Below are positions 10,501 to 20,875 of a DNA stretch of 64,000 bases, piece after piece. Under the pieces are notes generated by a model. It saw only the letters and a program-made list of their open reading frames with translations, ran no database searches and had not been told where the DNA came from. Location of the stretch: NCBI GenBank assembly GCA_018398585.1, contig JAGTTD010000010.1, positions 33,644,638-33,708,637 of the forward strand, given 5' to 3'. The stretch is from Simmondsia chinensis (Eukaryota > Streptophyta > Magnoliopsida > Caryophyllales > Simmondsiaceae). Positions within the stretch are counted from its first letter, which is position 1; every line of letters begins with the position of its first letter. A program made the translations under genes and the position numbers.

Positions 10501-13161
10501 AAAGCATGGATCAAACTCATGTAATCAAAGGTTTTTGGAAAGGGGCGGTTCCCCCAAAGGTTGAGATCTTTACATGGCTAGCTCTACTCAACAAGGTTAA
10601 TACAAAATCAAGCTTGTTAGGCTTGGTATTGTTGATGAGCAGCTCAATATATGCATAATGTGCAACCAAGGAGCAGAAACACCTGATCACCTCTTCATTC
10701 ACTGTCAAAATGCCTGGAACGCATGGTGTTCATTAGCTGACTGGTGGAAGCAAACATTGGTGACTTCACCTTCAATCAAACTGTGGCATGAGCAGTAGCA
10801 AGGCGTGTATCCAAGCGGCTTCAGGGGAAAATGCTGATATATCACCTTCTTTGCAGCAATTTGGTCTATTTGGCTTGCTAGAAATGACTTTATTTTCATG
10901 GAAAAGCGAACATCCACACAAGAGATCATTGATATTGCGAAGTACAGAGTGGCTACTTGGATTAAGGCTGTAAATGAAGACCTCCCCTACTCTACTTAAC
11001 AAATTATATCGGATATTGACACGGTATCTAAGTGGAAAAAAGCGAAAAGTCCTAGACCTCAAGTTGTTTGGTCTCCTCCTGAATTTGGATCCTTGAAATG
11101 GAATGTGGATGGATCATCAACAGGAAAGCCAGGCGATGCAGGTGTTGGTGGTGTGCTTAGAGATTGGCAAGGCAACATTCTTTATGGGTTCTCGGTTCCA
11201 ATTGGGACCAAAGATTCAAACTTCGCTGAAATTGAAGCTATAAGATTAGCCCTTGAATACTCTTAACAAGACAACAACATCAAGAGTAGTAGGCTAATAA
11301 TCGAATCTGACTCAAGAAACGTTGTCTCATGGGCTAACAACTTAGACTCTTATCCTTGGAAGATGAACTTTGTTATCAATAGAATCCAAGTGCTCCGGAA
11401 AGAGTTCTCTTGGGTCTCAATCAGACACCAGAAGAGAGAAGCAAATCAACTAGTTGACTCCCTTGCCAAGAACGCTATTCTAAGAAGCTCCCCCTTGATT
11501 GCTTGGATTCAATAGATTGACTACAATTACTTGTGGATTGTATTTTGCCAGTGGTTTTTTGATTTACAGGAGTATCCACATTTTGTATAGAGTGGATAGC
11601 TTTTGTTATTTTGTTGTTGCCCGTCCATCTCATTGGACTTGTACAAATTCTAAAGATGAATGAAAACTCAATTATCAAAAAAAAAATATATGCTCATAAT
11701 TTTTTCCCCACTTGCAAAGGTGGCAGGTGGGTTTCAAACCCCTCCATGAATGTTAAAAAAATTAGCTCATTTCTAGTTCGGTGACAAAAAATTCTATTAA
11801 TACTACTACAATACCTTTCTTTTTAACTTTGCAAGTACAATACTAAAAAGTTCATATAGGCCTACTTTAATTTTTTCTTTCATTTCTTTAAAATATATAT
11901 AAATTAAGCTTCTGAATATTTAAAAGCCTATTGTTAAAATACAGTCAATTTTTTGACAAAAATTGCTAATTATAATATATAACTATAATAATACAAAAGT
12001 ATTACATACAACATCTTTAATGAGTTATTCAACATAAAGTATTTAAAAGTTTCACCTCATTTATTTTGAATATCTCGTTCACATCATCATTTGGTTACTC
12101 ACGCACTCTAATGGAATAGTGAAATTTTATTATTTTTAATATTTTGTAATACTTGTTGAATATTTTATGGTCTTGGATTTTTATATTTCGTGCTTAGTTA
12201 ATTAAATTCGAGATAACACTCATGTTCGATAGATCACACGAAGTCAAGAGTCAAGAAAGACTTTATTTACCACCGAGCCCATTCCAAGATATACTAATTT
12301 AACCGGTTTTATGTACCTCTTATATATGTCATGACGTAGAGGCTGGATTTAATGCTTTTCATAAGTTCACAGCTTATTATGGTGGTGTGCAACTACAAAG
12401 TTGATAGACTCTCTTAAGGAAATGTGGGGTGGTAATCATCCCTTGTCAAGAGCGTGGACTTAACTCTCTTAACCGTTCCTGAGTACCCAAGTATCAGGTT
12501 GTTATAAGGGAACTCATACATCCCGTTTGCAAAATACGCTTTGATGTTGACATCACATGAATAGGTGTGCATAATATATCGCAACTATGCCGCTAATTAT
12601 CGGGGAAAAAAACATGAATAGGTGTGCATATTATTCACAATGACAACTCAAGTTTAAGACTATGCTCCCCTTTGTGGTTATGTGACTTGCATACTTACTA
12701 GTAGGGGTGGGGTGTTCATGGGTATGGGTATACCGACGATCCACCCAACCCAAAGAGATTGCGTTGGGTTGGGTTTGGTATCCATTAGAAGTTGGTTTCT
12801 AATGGGTCCAATTATGGATACCCATGGGTTACTTGGGTGGTTTTGGGTTACCCATGGGTAACTCTTAATTTTTTATTCTCTAAGTATTAAACTAGAGTAT
12901 TTTTGATATAGCCTTTCAATTCCTAAGTACAAATTTCTATAAGTTAGAATTTTCAAAACAGAAAATTGTTACTTTGGTACTGTGAGATTTGAACATTTAT
13001 ACTTAGATACCCTGACATTTTAATATATATAATGAGGTATCCTGAGATTTGAATATTTTATCATTAGGTATCTTATGTCAAAATTTGATCAATTTTTATA
13101 AGAATTAGACCAACTTGATACAAAAAAATGATGATATAGTACATAATTACGATAACATAAA
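7546..13161 (+). repeat. 5.6-kb direct tandem duplication, copy 2
   Basis: Second copy of 1926-7541. It starts inside the RTE tail with neither the G29 tract nor the outer MITE ends, and runs on into the complete hAT MITE. Internal equivalents: truncated RTE tail 7546-7635, Tourist right part to 8344, outer Tourist end 8981, CGGTTAACC element 8987-9674, LINE 10110-11686. Confidence 0.95.
10110..11686 (+). pseudogene. L1-type LINE ORF2 remnant, duplicated copy
   Basis: Same zf-RVT and RNase H remnant as at 4490-6066, with the same stops and frame breaks. The single difference is G at 11424 (copy 1 has T at 5804), giving IRHQKREAN here against IIHQKREAN. A basic residue before H is common in this plant RNase H motif, so copy 2 probably keeps the older state (inference). 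Non-functional. Confidence 0.9.
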
Positions 13162-13862
13162 TAAGTCATGCATATCTTTAAGCAAAAATTTAGCAAATTG
13201 CGATAAAAAAATTTCCTAAATGTTGATATGAACTACCTAAATATTATCAAAATTATGAGTCATTTTAGCATTGTTAGCAAAATATCATCAAATTTTAATG
13301 AATATACTAATATATTATCAAAATCATGTTCAATTTTAACATTTCCAATGAAAACATTTCGAATTTGGACAAAAAGGTACGTGATTAATGAAATTTTAAA
13401 CATTCAAGGCACCTAAATGATAAATTGTTTAAACCTCAAGGTATCACATTATATATATTGAAATGACAGAATACATAAGTAATAAATTATCAAACCTCGA
13501 GAAATCTAATTAATTAAACTAGATTTCAAGTTGAGTTTGTTTTGTCAATAAAATCCTAGAACAAATAGTATTTAATTCAAATTCACATGAACATAAATAT
13601 AATACAATAAATATTTAAATTAAGAAATTCGGATCTAAATCACATAATTATATTATGTTTTTATATCCACAGCCTTCTAAAACCAAATCAATAACATGTC
13701 AAAGTTAAATAAGTCTTACTTGTAAAATGCATTTATGGGTTGACCCATCCAAACCCAAAACCGACCCAACCCAGACCCATAGTCTAATCGGTTTGTGGGT
13801 CTGGGTTGTGTATTAAATCGGTCTCTTTAATTTTTACCCAAACCACCCATTGTTCACCCCTG
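12702..13862. mobile_element. hAT-type MITE, complete, with nested AT-rich repeat
   Basis: Begins TAGGGGTGGGGTG and ends TGTTCACCCCTG, flanked by CTTACTAG (12694-12701) and CTTACTGG (13863-13870), an 8-bp duplication with one mismatch as in hAT insertions. The subterminal parts are rich in ACCCAACCC/GGGTTGGGT. The middle (about 12962-13500) is a separate AT-rich repeat with ACTTAGGTACCCTGA-like phrases. Confidence 0.82.
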
Positions 13863-13870
13863 CTTACTGG

Positions 13871-14764
13871 ATATCGATTCAAATCTGAAATACATTAATA
13901 TTGTCAAGTGTGATTTCTGTGGCTTAGTGATCTCTTTTTTTTTTCCAAAATTGAATCATGTGGAGAATTGATGGAAATTGGGTGCTTTAATTTTGCTTGA
14001 GGAACGTGTCCCATATAAAAAATTTAGGAGAGAGGAAGTAACTTCATATACTCCTCTCTCAGTTCGCAATGCAAAGTTTTATAGGCCTAAAGTTGGCTGA
14101 CTAGATGACGTGCTCGTGGGCACACCTTGCTGCAGTCGCGTTGCCTCTTGCCATTTTATCATTTAGCCACTGCGAAAGATATAAAAATGTGAGATGTTAG
14201 ATGCTTGGTCGAAAATCGAGCCACGACTCCTTAACTATAGCCATGGTCGCCCTCCACACCAATAATCGAGTTGGGACTTTCTCCTCACCCATGACTACTT
14301 GTTATTAAAATGAACGGTTGGTTCTTTTTGTCTAACTTGAGTTCCTTTTGATTACTCATTAGTTTATTGACATCCAAGCTAAGCAAAGTCTGTGCCTATT
14401 ACGAGCTCAAAAGTTCTACTCCACGAATTTCAAGCCAATATTGACCCGAGCAAACATTGACAAGAGAATCCTCGAGCCTAAAGAGCTCGAGCTTGGCTAG
14501 GACCACTGCTCATATACACCCTTAATCACTTCTTCTATTTTATATAATATATATATATAACATGTTCATAATTTTTAAAAATTAGCATTTATGTATTATA
14601 ATCCGACAAAAATATAGATAATGAAAAATTCTTAACCAAACTTTTTTCCTTGAGTTGAAGTGATGATTAAAATAATGCTCCTTCCGACTTATTCTAGAGT
14701 TCAAAACTCATCAACCATTATTTCGGTTGTCATCTCTATTTGTAGAATTTGTAACTTCATTCTG
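13871..14764. other. Unclassified intergenic DNA
   Basis: No ORF, recognisable repeat ends or RNA gene seen. Base composition is more balanced around 14080-14300 than in the flanks. Confidence 0.55.
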
Positions 14765-15277
14765 AAGATATAAACGGAGAATTATCACTTAAACGGAGAA
14801 AATTTGACCATTTATCACTTAGGTACCATAACATTTTAATATATACAATGCGATACTTTGAGGTTTAAGTATTTTATCACCTAAGTGATATATATAAGTC
14901 CTGTCAATAATTCTCACAAATTTTCAGTGAACGATGACATAATTCATCAAATTTTTATGTAAGCTACATACATATTGCCAATCACGTGTTATGTTAGTGT
15001 TTTTTAGAAAAAATCATCGGACTCTAATAGAAGATACATATATATTTGTCAAAATTATGTTTCCACTTCAGGATTTTCTAATACAAATATGTCGAATTCC
15101 AATAGATAGGTACCTGATAAAATTTTAAACCTAAAGATATTCAAATGATAAAACTTTTATATATATCATTGTGTAGATTTCAATAACGAAATACATAAAT
15201 GATAAATAATGAAACCTATTTGTCAAAAAATAATAATAATAATCAAATTTGAAGATATTTACGTGATAATTTTCCTA
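14765..15277. repeat. AT-rich interspersed repeat (GAGAATTATCACTTA family)
   Basis: Starts GGAGAATTATCACTTAAA and ends in the inverted sense with GTGATAATTTTCC. The interior repeats TTTAGGTACC...TTTTAATATATACAATG phrases shared with 12962-13500, 15306-16195, 38666-39188 and 41291-42075. I could not fix a TSD here. Confidence 0.6.
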
Positions 15278-15305
15278 AGAAAGTACCGTTGTACTTATAT
15301 ATATA

Positions 15306-16195
15306 GGGGAAATTATTTCCTTAAGGATTGATAATTTATTATTTAGGTACCCTGACTTTTCAAAATATACAATTGGGTACCTTGAGGTTATAAATAATTT
15401 TTCATTTAGGTACTCTGAAATTTAAAATTTTATTAATTAAATGCCTTTCTTTCAAAATTTAATAGATTTATCTTAAAAAATATTAAAGTAAAACATGATT
15501 CTGATAAGATATAAATATATCTATTAGAATTTGATAATATTTTACCAGAAATACTAATATCACACATGATTTTAGTACTATAATGATAGTTTGCATCCAA
15601 ACTAAGTGAATATTTTTTACCGTATTTCATTAGATTTTTTGTTAAAAATATTAAAATAACTTGTATATATTAGCATTATTCTGCATTGCATTAGCATGTT
15701 TTGCATAAAATTAGTCTAATTCTCAAAAAAATTTATTAAATTTCGAGACATGGTACTTAAGTGATAAATTTTTCAAACCTCGGGTACTTGTACGAATCAA
15801 TATCAATCAAAGCACAATCAACAAATAAATCAAATATATGACATATAATTGGATATAATCCGTAAAGAATTTACATAATAATAGAGAACATGGGAGAAAT
15901 CTAGATGAAAAGGGGGAAGATATAGAGAAGATTTAGGGGGAGAGACAGATACATTCATCATATTTCACTAACATAATAAACCCGTAACCAACCCCTCTTA
16001 TTTATACTAATCAAGCTTAAGGTGATGTGGTCCTAGGGCAGATATGGCGAGTTGACGTGGTGTTGGTGTTGACTTGACAGTCGGGACGGCTCCCTCGTAA
16101 TATTCGTATCAGGTACTTTATTATAAATATTAAAATATCAAAGTATCTAAATAATAAATAATTAAACCTCAGTGTTTTTAAGTGATAATTTCCCC
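15306..16195. mobile_element. AT-rich MULE-like MITE, interrupted by a solo LTR
   Basis: The left end GGGGAAATTATTTCC and the right end (inverted GGGGAAATTATCACTTA) form terminal repeats. Flanks ATATATATA and ATATATATT fit a 9-bp Mutator-type duplication, although low complexity weakens this. The solo LTR at 15789-16111 interrupts it. Confidence 0.6.
15789..16111 (-). mobile_element. Solo LTR (323 bp)
   Basis: Begins TGTACGAATC and ends CGTATCA on the plus strand, so it is TG...CA bounded, with GGTACT duplicated on both sides (15783-15788 and 16112-16117). On the minus strand it has TATAAATAAGAGG about 100 bp from its U3 end and a pyrimidine-rich leader, as in an LTR promoter. No internal domain remains, so it arose by LTR-LTR recombination. 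Superfamily not determined. Confidence 0.75.
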
Positions 16196-17251
16196 ATATA
16201 TATTTGGTATAACTAACTAAATGCCAATGGAGAGGGAACAACACATAATGGTCTTCTGCTTTGCTGGCAAACCGTGAAAATTTTATTTTTATTAACTTTT
16301 TATACCTTTTTTTTAAATAAATTAATATTCCCAAGTTTGCACTTTCACCACCCTTCATCCACGCTCGCTGGTGGCGCGTGTGTTTCGTCACAATGGGTAC
16401 CGACTGATACGTTACCAAAATTTAACTAAGCTAATTGAAACAACAACGATAAAAAGGTAACGACATTTCGTTCATTGATTAATTCAAGTGAACAAGTAAA
16501 CCAAGGAAAATAGCAAGCAAAATATTCAACGAATTAAATCTCGAGGCGATTAACTCCTCTCCTCCACTGTGCCCTAGCCGATGCCTCGAGCATGGCTTGG
16601 CCCCACCTTGGTGTATTTCATGGGCCGTACCATGGATATCAAGATATACATCCAAGTTGTTACCTCAGATATTGCCAACTGGTATGGATTAATGAATCAA
16701 ATGTTTGATAAACTAGTTGATCATTAAAGATTTGTTTATGTTGATTTAGTGGCTTGATCAATTTAGTGACGTGAGTTTGAACAAGGGTTGCTTAGCTCGT
16801 TAAAGCTCATGAACAATTTGTTAAGGACTCTTTCAAAGTTAAAAGTCTATATATTGCTTGATATTAGAATGGCAATAAATCAATATATAGATTGTCAGTA
16901 GTTTGAATAGCTCAGTTAAAACAATTGTATCAAGTTGAGTATCAAACACACTAGTATTTTCAACTTATAACTAAGTTGAAACAAAGGTTCAAAAGCTCTA
17001 TAAGAGCTCGAGTTTCAAAAAAGGGTGCTTGGCTCAACTAGACGAAAGCGGAGTGAGGGAGGGCTGGGTGGAATTAGGGATGGCAACGTGCCTCCTCTAT
17101 AACCGAACTTATTACCCCAAATTTATACCCGTTATCAGCCCTATTACCTGCGAGTATGTCCGCCTTAATGTGGGTACCAAACGTTATCGATACTCATTCA
17201 TATTAATTGTTTAGTATTATCGTTTCAACTTCAATTGTATTTTGCTATAAC
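16196..17251. other. Unclassified intergenic DNA
   Basis: Nothing coding is supported. Phrases such as AGCTCGTTAAAGCTC at 16790-17010 resemble decayed hAT-MITE interiors elsewhere in the window, but no ends were found. Confidence 0.5.
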
Positions 17252-17270
17252 ATTGAAAAATAAATTAGAT

Positions 17271-17420
17271 CGACTCGATCTTCAGAATGGGGGTCCTCGG
17301 AAATAGCCTCTCTTCCACCCAGAAGAGGGAAAGCTGGGTACATCCACCCCCCCCCCCCCCCCCCAAAGACCTTGCTTCGTGCGGGAGCCCCTGTGGCACT
17401 GGGATTGTTGTTGTTGTTGT
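17271..17420 (+). mobile_element. RTE/SINE-like tail with 19-bp TSD
   Basis: A 150-bp insertion reading GGGGTCCTCGGAAATAGCC...C18...GCGGGAGCCC...CACTGGGATTGTTGTTGTTG. It is flanked by perfect duplications ATTGAAAAATAAATTAGAT (17252-17270 and 17421-17439), so this tail alone was retrotransposed. It carries a C18 run at 17347-17364. Confidence 0.92.
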
Positions 17421-17439
17421 ATTGAAAAATAAATTAGAT

Positions 17440-18118
17440 AATTGAATCAAGCGCATATTTTTCTTTTTAAATTTTAAAAGTTATAAGATACAAATTGAAG
17501 CAAGTATGAGGCATTTATGATGGGAGCGGGACCAAACAAGGCAAGTATAATATTATACTCGTACCCGCCACATACCTGTGGCCAGTGACATGTATTTTGT
17601 TGGGAAAAAAGATTAATCAAGCATAAATGAATATTTACTTGAAAATACTCTCTCAACTAAAGGGAAAAACCTCGGGACCCAAACGGGTGCCTCACCATGA
17701 AATTTAGAAATTATAATATGTAATACCCAAACCCCGTATACAATCATCATCAACATCATCATTAATGTGACTATTACACAGTAAGTCAACAACTCACTCA
17801 TAGTGTAACTACTGCACAACAAATTATCAACCCTCAGCTGATGCATGGTGAGCCACCAACCCTCCTCAGCATAGCTTTTGCACGGTGAGCTACTAACCCT
17901 CTTCAACGTAGGTTTCGACAGAGGAAGTTACAAAAACTCCCTCACCTCTTATTCAAACACCCCTCAATGGGCACCTCCTTTACAAAACCACTTTAATCCC
18001 TCTCATTTTCCTCTATTTTTCTTCTCTCTAGTCTAACCATCAACCTTAACTCCCATTATAATTGAGCTACCCAATCATAATTGCAATCAAATTTCAATTA
18101 TTAAATCTAAATGATATA
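17440..18118. other. Unclassified intergenic DNA
   Basis: No gene supported. 17690-17960 has short repeated phrases (ACTATTACACAGTAAGTC, ACTACTGCACAAC, TTTTGCACGGTGAGC) with no known family. 17930-18030 is pyrimidine-rich. Confidence 0.5.
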
Positions 18119-18268
18119 TGTGAGAGAATAATTATGAGAGCTTAACTCAATAGAGTTGTTGAGGCATATATATATATATAGAGGTATACAAAGTATGTAA
18201 ATTACAGAAGAGCCCTTAGGCTAATATAATACAGATAAATACTAATATAGGATATTATACTAATATAT
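18119..18268 (-). repeat. 3' LTR of truncated Ty1/copia element
   Basis: The plus strand starts TGTGAGAGAAT and includes GTTGTTGAGGCATATAT, matching the LTR of the copia at 44285 (TGTGAGAATG..., GTTGCTGAAGCATATAT). The polypurine tract (GATTGGGGGGA on the minus strand) follows at 18267-18277. Confidence 0.75.
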
Positions 18269-19115
18269 CCCCCCAATCTGTACGGGGACTAACTTGCAAA
18301 TTGGCTTTGTGAAAGCGAAAGCGGTCTGTGAGCAATCCTTTAGTGAATATGTCAGCAACCTAATTGGTAGTAAGTGTAAATCGAACCTGGGTGTCACTCT
18401 TAACAACCTTTTCACGAACATAATGGAAACCCACATCAACATGTTTACTGCGATCATTGGAGATAAGATTTACAACCAAGTAGGTAGCAGAAACATTGTC
18501 ACAATAGATGACAATTGGACCAGAGTGTCGTAAGCCCAAGTCACGCATAAGGTACCTGATCCAGTCACACTCAGCCACTACCTTAGCAACGGCCCAATAC
18601 ACAGACTCAGTAGTGGACTTAGCAACTATAGGTTGCTTCTTCATACTCTAGAAGACGAGGTTAGGGCCAAGGAATAACGCGAACCCAGTAGTAGAGTGAC
18701 GTGTATCAGGGCAACCACCCCAGTAAGCATCAGCATAGGTAATGACAAAAGTGTAGGAGCCAAGAGTAATGGTGAGGCCATGGTTAGGTGTGGACTTAAG
18801 GTAGCACAGAATACGTTTCACCATTTGCCAATAGGAAGTCATAGGGGCATGCATGAACCGAGACACACAGTTAATAGCAAAATAGATATCGGGGCGAGTC
18901 ATAGTGACATACTGGAGAGCACCCACCGCACTACGAAACTCGGTTGGATCCGCGAGTAAGGTCCCATCAGTCACCGAAGGTTGTGCTCGAGCCGGTATGG
19001 GAGTTTGAACAGGTTTGGCTTCAAGCATGTCATGTTTGCCAAGGAGGTCCAAGGTATACTTGTGTTGTGAGAGAAATAAGCCATGTCGAGTGCGTTTAGC
19101 CTCAACACCCATGTT
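18269..19115 (-). pseudogene. Ty1/copia pol C-terminal fragment (end of RT and RNase H)
   Basis: The translated fragments align with the copia at 44285: SQHKYTLDLLGKHDM, SAVGALQYVTMTRPDI, YADAYWGGCPDTR (RNase H start, with D to Y in the usual DADW), ESVYWAVAKVVAECDWI, DNVSATYL, SKHVDVGFHYVREKVV. It is broken by stops after LGPNLVF and after TLTTN, and cut off at about 19115 where a different LTR begins. Same lineage as the 44-49 kb element, but a separate older copy. Non-functional. Confidence 0.88.
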
Positions 19116-19119
19116 CAAT

Positions 19120-20247
19120 ACCCATTACCTACCTCACTTGCATATTAACGAGTGCTGGAAGTATAGACGCGCACAATGACAATACCGCATATTCCAACGT
19201 GTGAAATATTACTCAAAATACTGTTATGAATACTCAAAAATACAGTAAATTTAAATGAAAAATTACTGCTGAAAATTACAGTAAAATAACCTAAAATTGC
19301 AGTAAAATAAGCGGAAAAGATTACTGTAAATTAAACAACGAAAAATAGTGAAAACAGTGAAATAATTTGGTATAATGCAGTATAAGTACCAGCAATATTG
19401 TACCGTACAAAACCATAGCGAAATAGATGAACACGACAATCAAATGACACCGAAAGAGGAAGAACAGGTTAGAAAATACCGAAGGTACCGTGCCGTGAAA
19501 TACCAATGTCCTAAAAGACGATTTCGCCTCTGCTTCGGTGCAAACAGATGAGTAGGCAACCTTCCTCCAGGATTTACACGATCCGACCCTTAACGTGCAC
19601 TCATTAATTGCCGGTTAGGAACGCCTCGAACTTTGCCCAAAAATTGAAGAGAGTAGAAGATGAGACGGAAGCAATGGGGGAGAAAACGAGGAGGAAAACA
19701 CGAAGTGAGAGAGAGAGAGAGAGAAGAGAATTAGTTGCTTCTTTTGAAGTACAGTGCAAGCTTGGATATTTATACAAGAAGGTCAAAGCTTGGCAGTTAA
19801 TGTGCAGTGACTAAGTAACGGTAATGCAATGAATTTCAGATCTGATTTTAATTCCTAACAGCAAGAAAACGGTAACGCAATGAATTGTTCGGATCTGATT
19901 GTAATTCCTAACGGCTAGAAAACGGCTTCCACTGATAATTAAAACATGTTTTAACCGTTAATTATTTTCCGTAAAATAAATATACACGGTGTAAAAAACT
20001 CACGCAAACCCACAGCCTCACCAGAGCACGGCGGGCGGGCAGCCCGCGCGTGTGGTTCCCACCATTCCTTCACCCAAGGCTTAATTCAAATGGGTTAAAA
20101 ATACTCACCCTTATAAACCCAACTACCCCCTTCTAAATTGTCAATGTGGGATTGTGAACCTTTGTTTTGTATTCACAATGGAGTATTTACCAATTGGGAT
20201 ACAACTTTCCTACTAATTTGGATTTAGCTTGTATCATTTTTCTAACA
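19120..20247 (-). repeat. Long copia-type LTR (U3 start at 20247)
   Basis: On the minus strand it begins TGTTAGAAAAATGATACAAG, has a TATA box (TATAAATATCC, 19766-19776), then a leader with CT repeats and a U5 rich in TTTTACTGTA phrases. It directly follows a polypurine-like CCTTTGTGGGGAAT (20248-20261), so it is a 3' LTR. The start resembles the LTR at 28486. The distal end is approximate (CTTCCAGCA near 19160 is a candidate). Confidence 0.7.
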
Positions 20248-20415
20248 ATTCCCCACAAAGGATACAAGCGAAAGAGAAAGAAAGGAATAGAAAATACTGA
20301 AGGTACCGTGCCGTGGGAAATACCACTGTCCTAAAAGACGATTTCACCTCTGCTTCGGTACAAACAGATGAGTAGGCGGCCGTCCTCCAGGATTTACACG
20401 ATCCGACCCTAAAGG
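20248..20415 (-). repeat. Residual internal tail plus R/U5 piece of a second LTR
   Basis: 20248-20291 holds the polypurine tract and last internal bases. 20292-20415 repeats the 19470-19590 LTR segment in the same orientation (GAAGGTACCGTGCCGTG, TGTCCTAAAAGACGATTT, CCTCCAGGATTTACACGATC). This implies an element whose internal region was almost wholly deleted. Confidence 0.7.
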
Positions 20416-20434
20416 CAACCCCTTTCCTTGTCTA

Positions 20435-20875
20435 TTTGGGCAAAGTTCAAGGCGCTCCTACCCGGCAATTAACTAGTGCACGTTAAGAGTCGGATCGCAT
20501 TAATCTTGGAGGACGGCCGCCGGTTATACTGTGTGCACCGGAGCAGCGGCGAAATTGTCTTTTAGGACAGTGGCATTTACCACGACGCGATATCATCTTT
20601 TGTGAGATCTTTCTAATTTCTCTCTCTTTTGTTGCTATGTTTATATAATTATTTCTAAATTATTTATGCTATTTTTAGTATTTTTACTGTGTTTTCGCTG
20701 CCAATTTTTAGCAGCAACTTTTACTGAATTTTCAATGGAATTTTTGCTTATTTTACTGCAATATTTTACTAAAATTTACAGTACAATAATACTATAATTT
20801 ATAACAGTATTCTACTGCATTTTACAGAAGTGTTCTAGTGTAATTTTTATTACGATTAGACCATTTCTCTAACAA
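20435..20875 (+). repeat. Partial 5' LTR (R/U5) of plus-strand copia, head-to-head with the previous LTR
   Basis: Reads in the opposite sense to 20292-20415 (GGGCAAAGTTCAAGGCG, GTGCACGTTAAGAGTCGG, CGAAATTGTCTTTTAGGACA) and continues into TTTTACTG-rich U5 sequence. U3 is missing. The two pieces form an inverted repeat with a spacer of about 20 bp. Confidence 0.7.
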
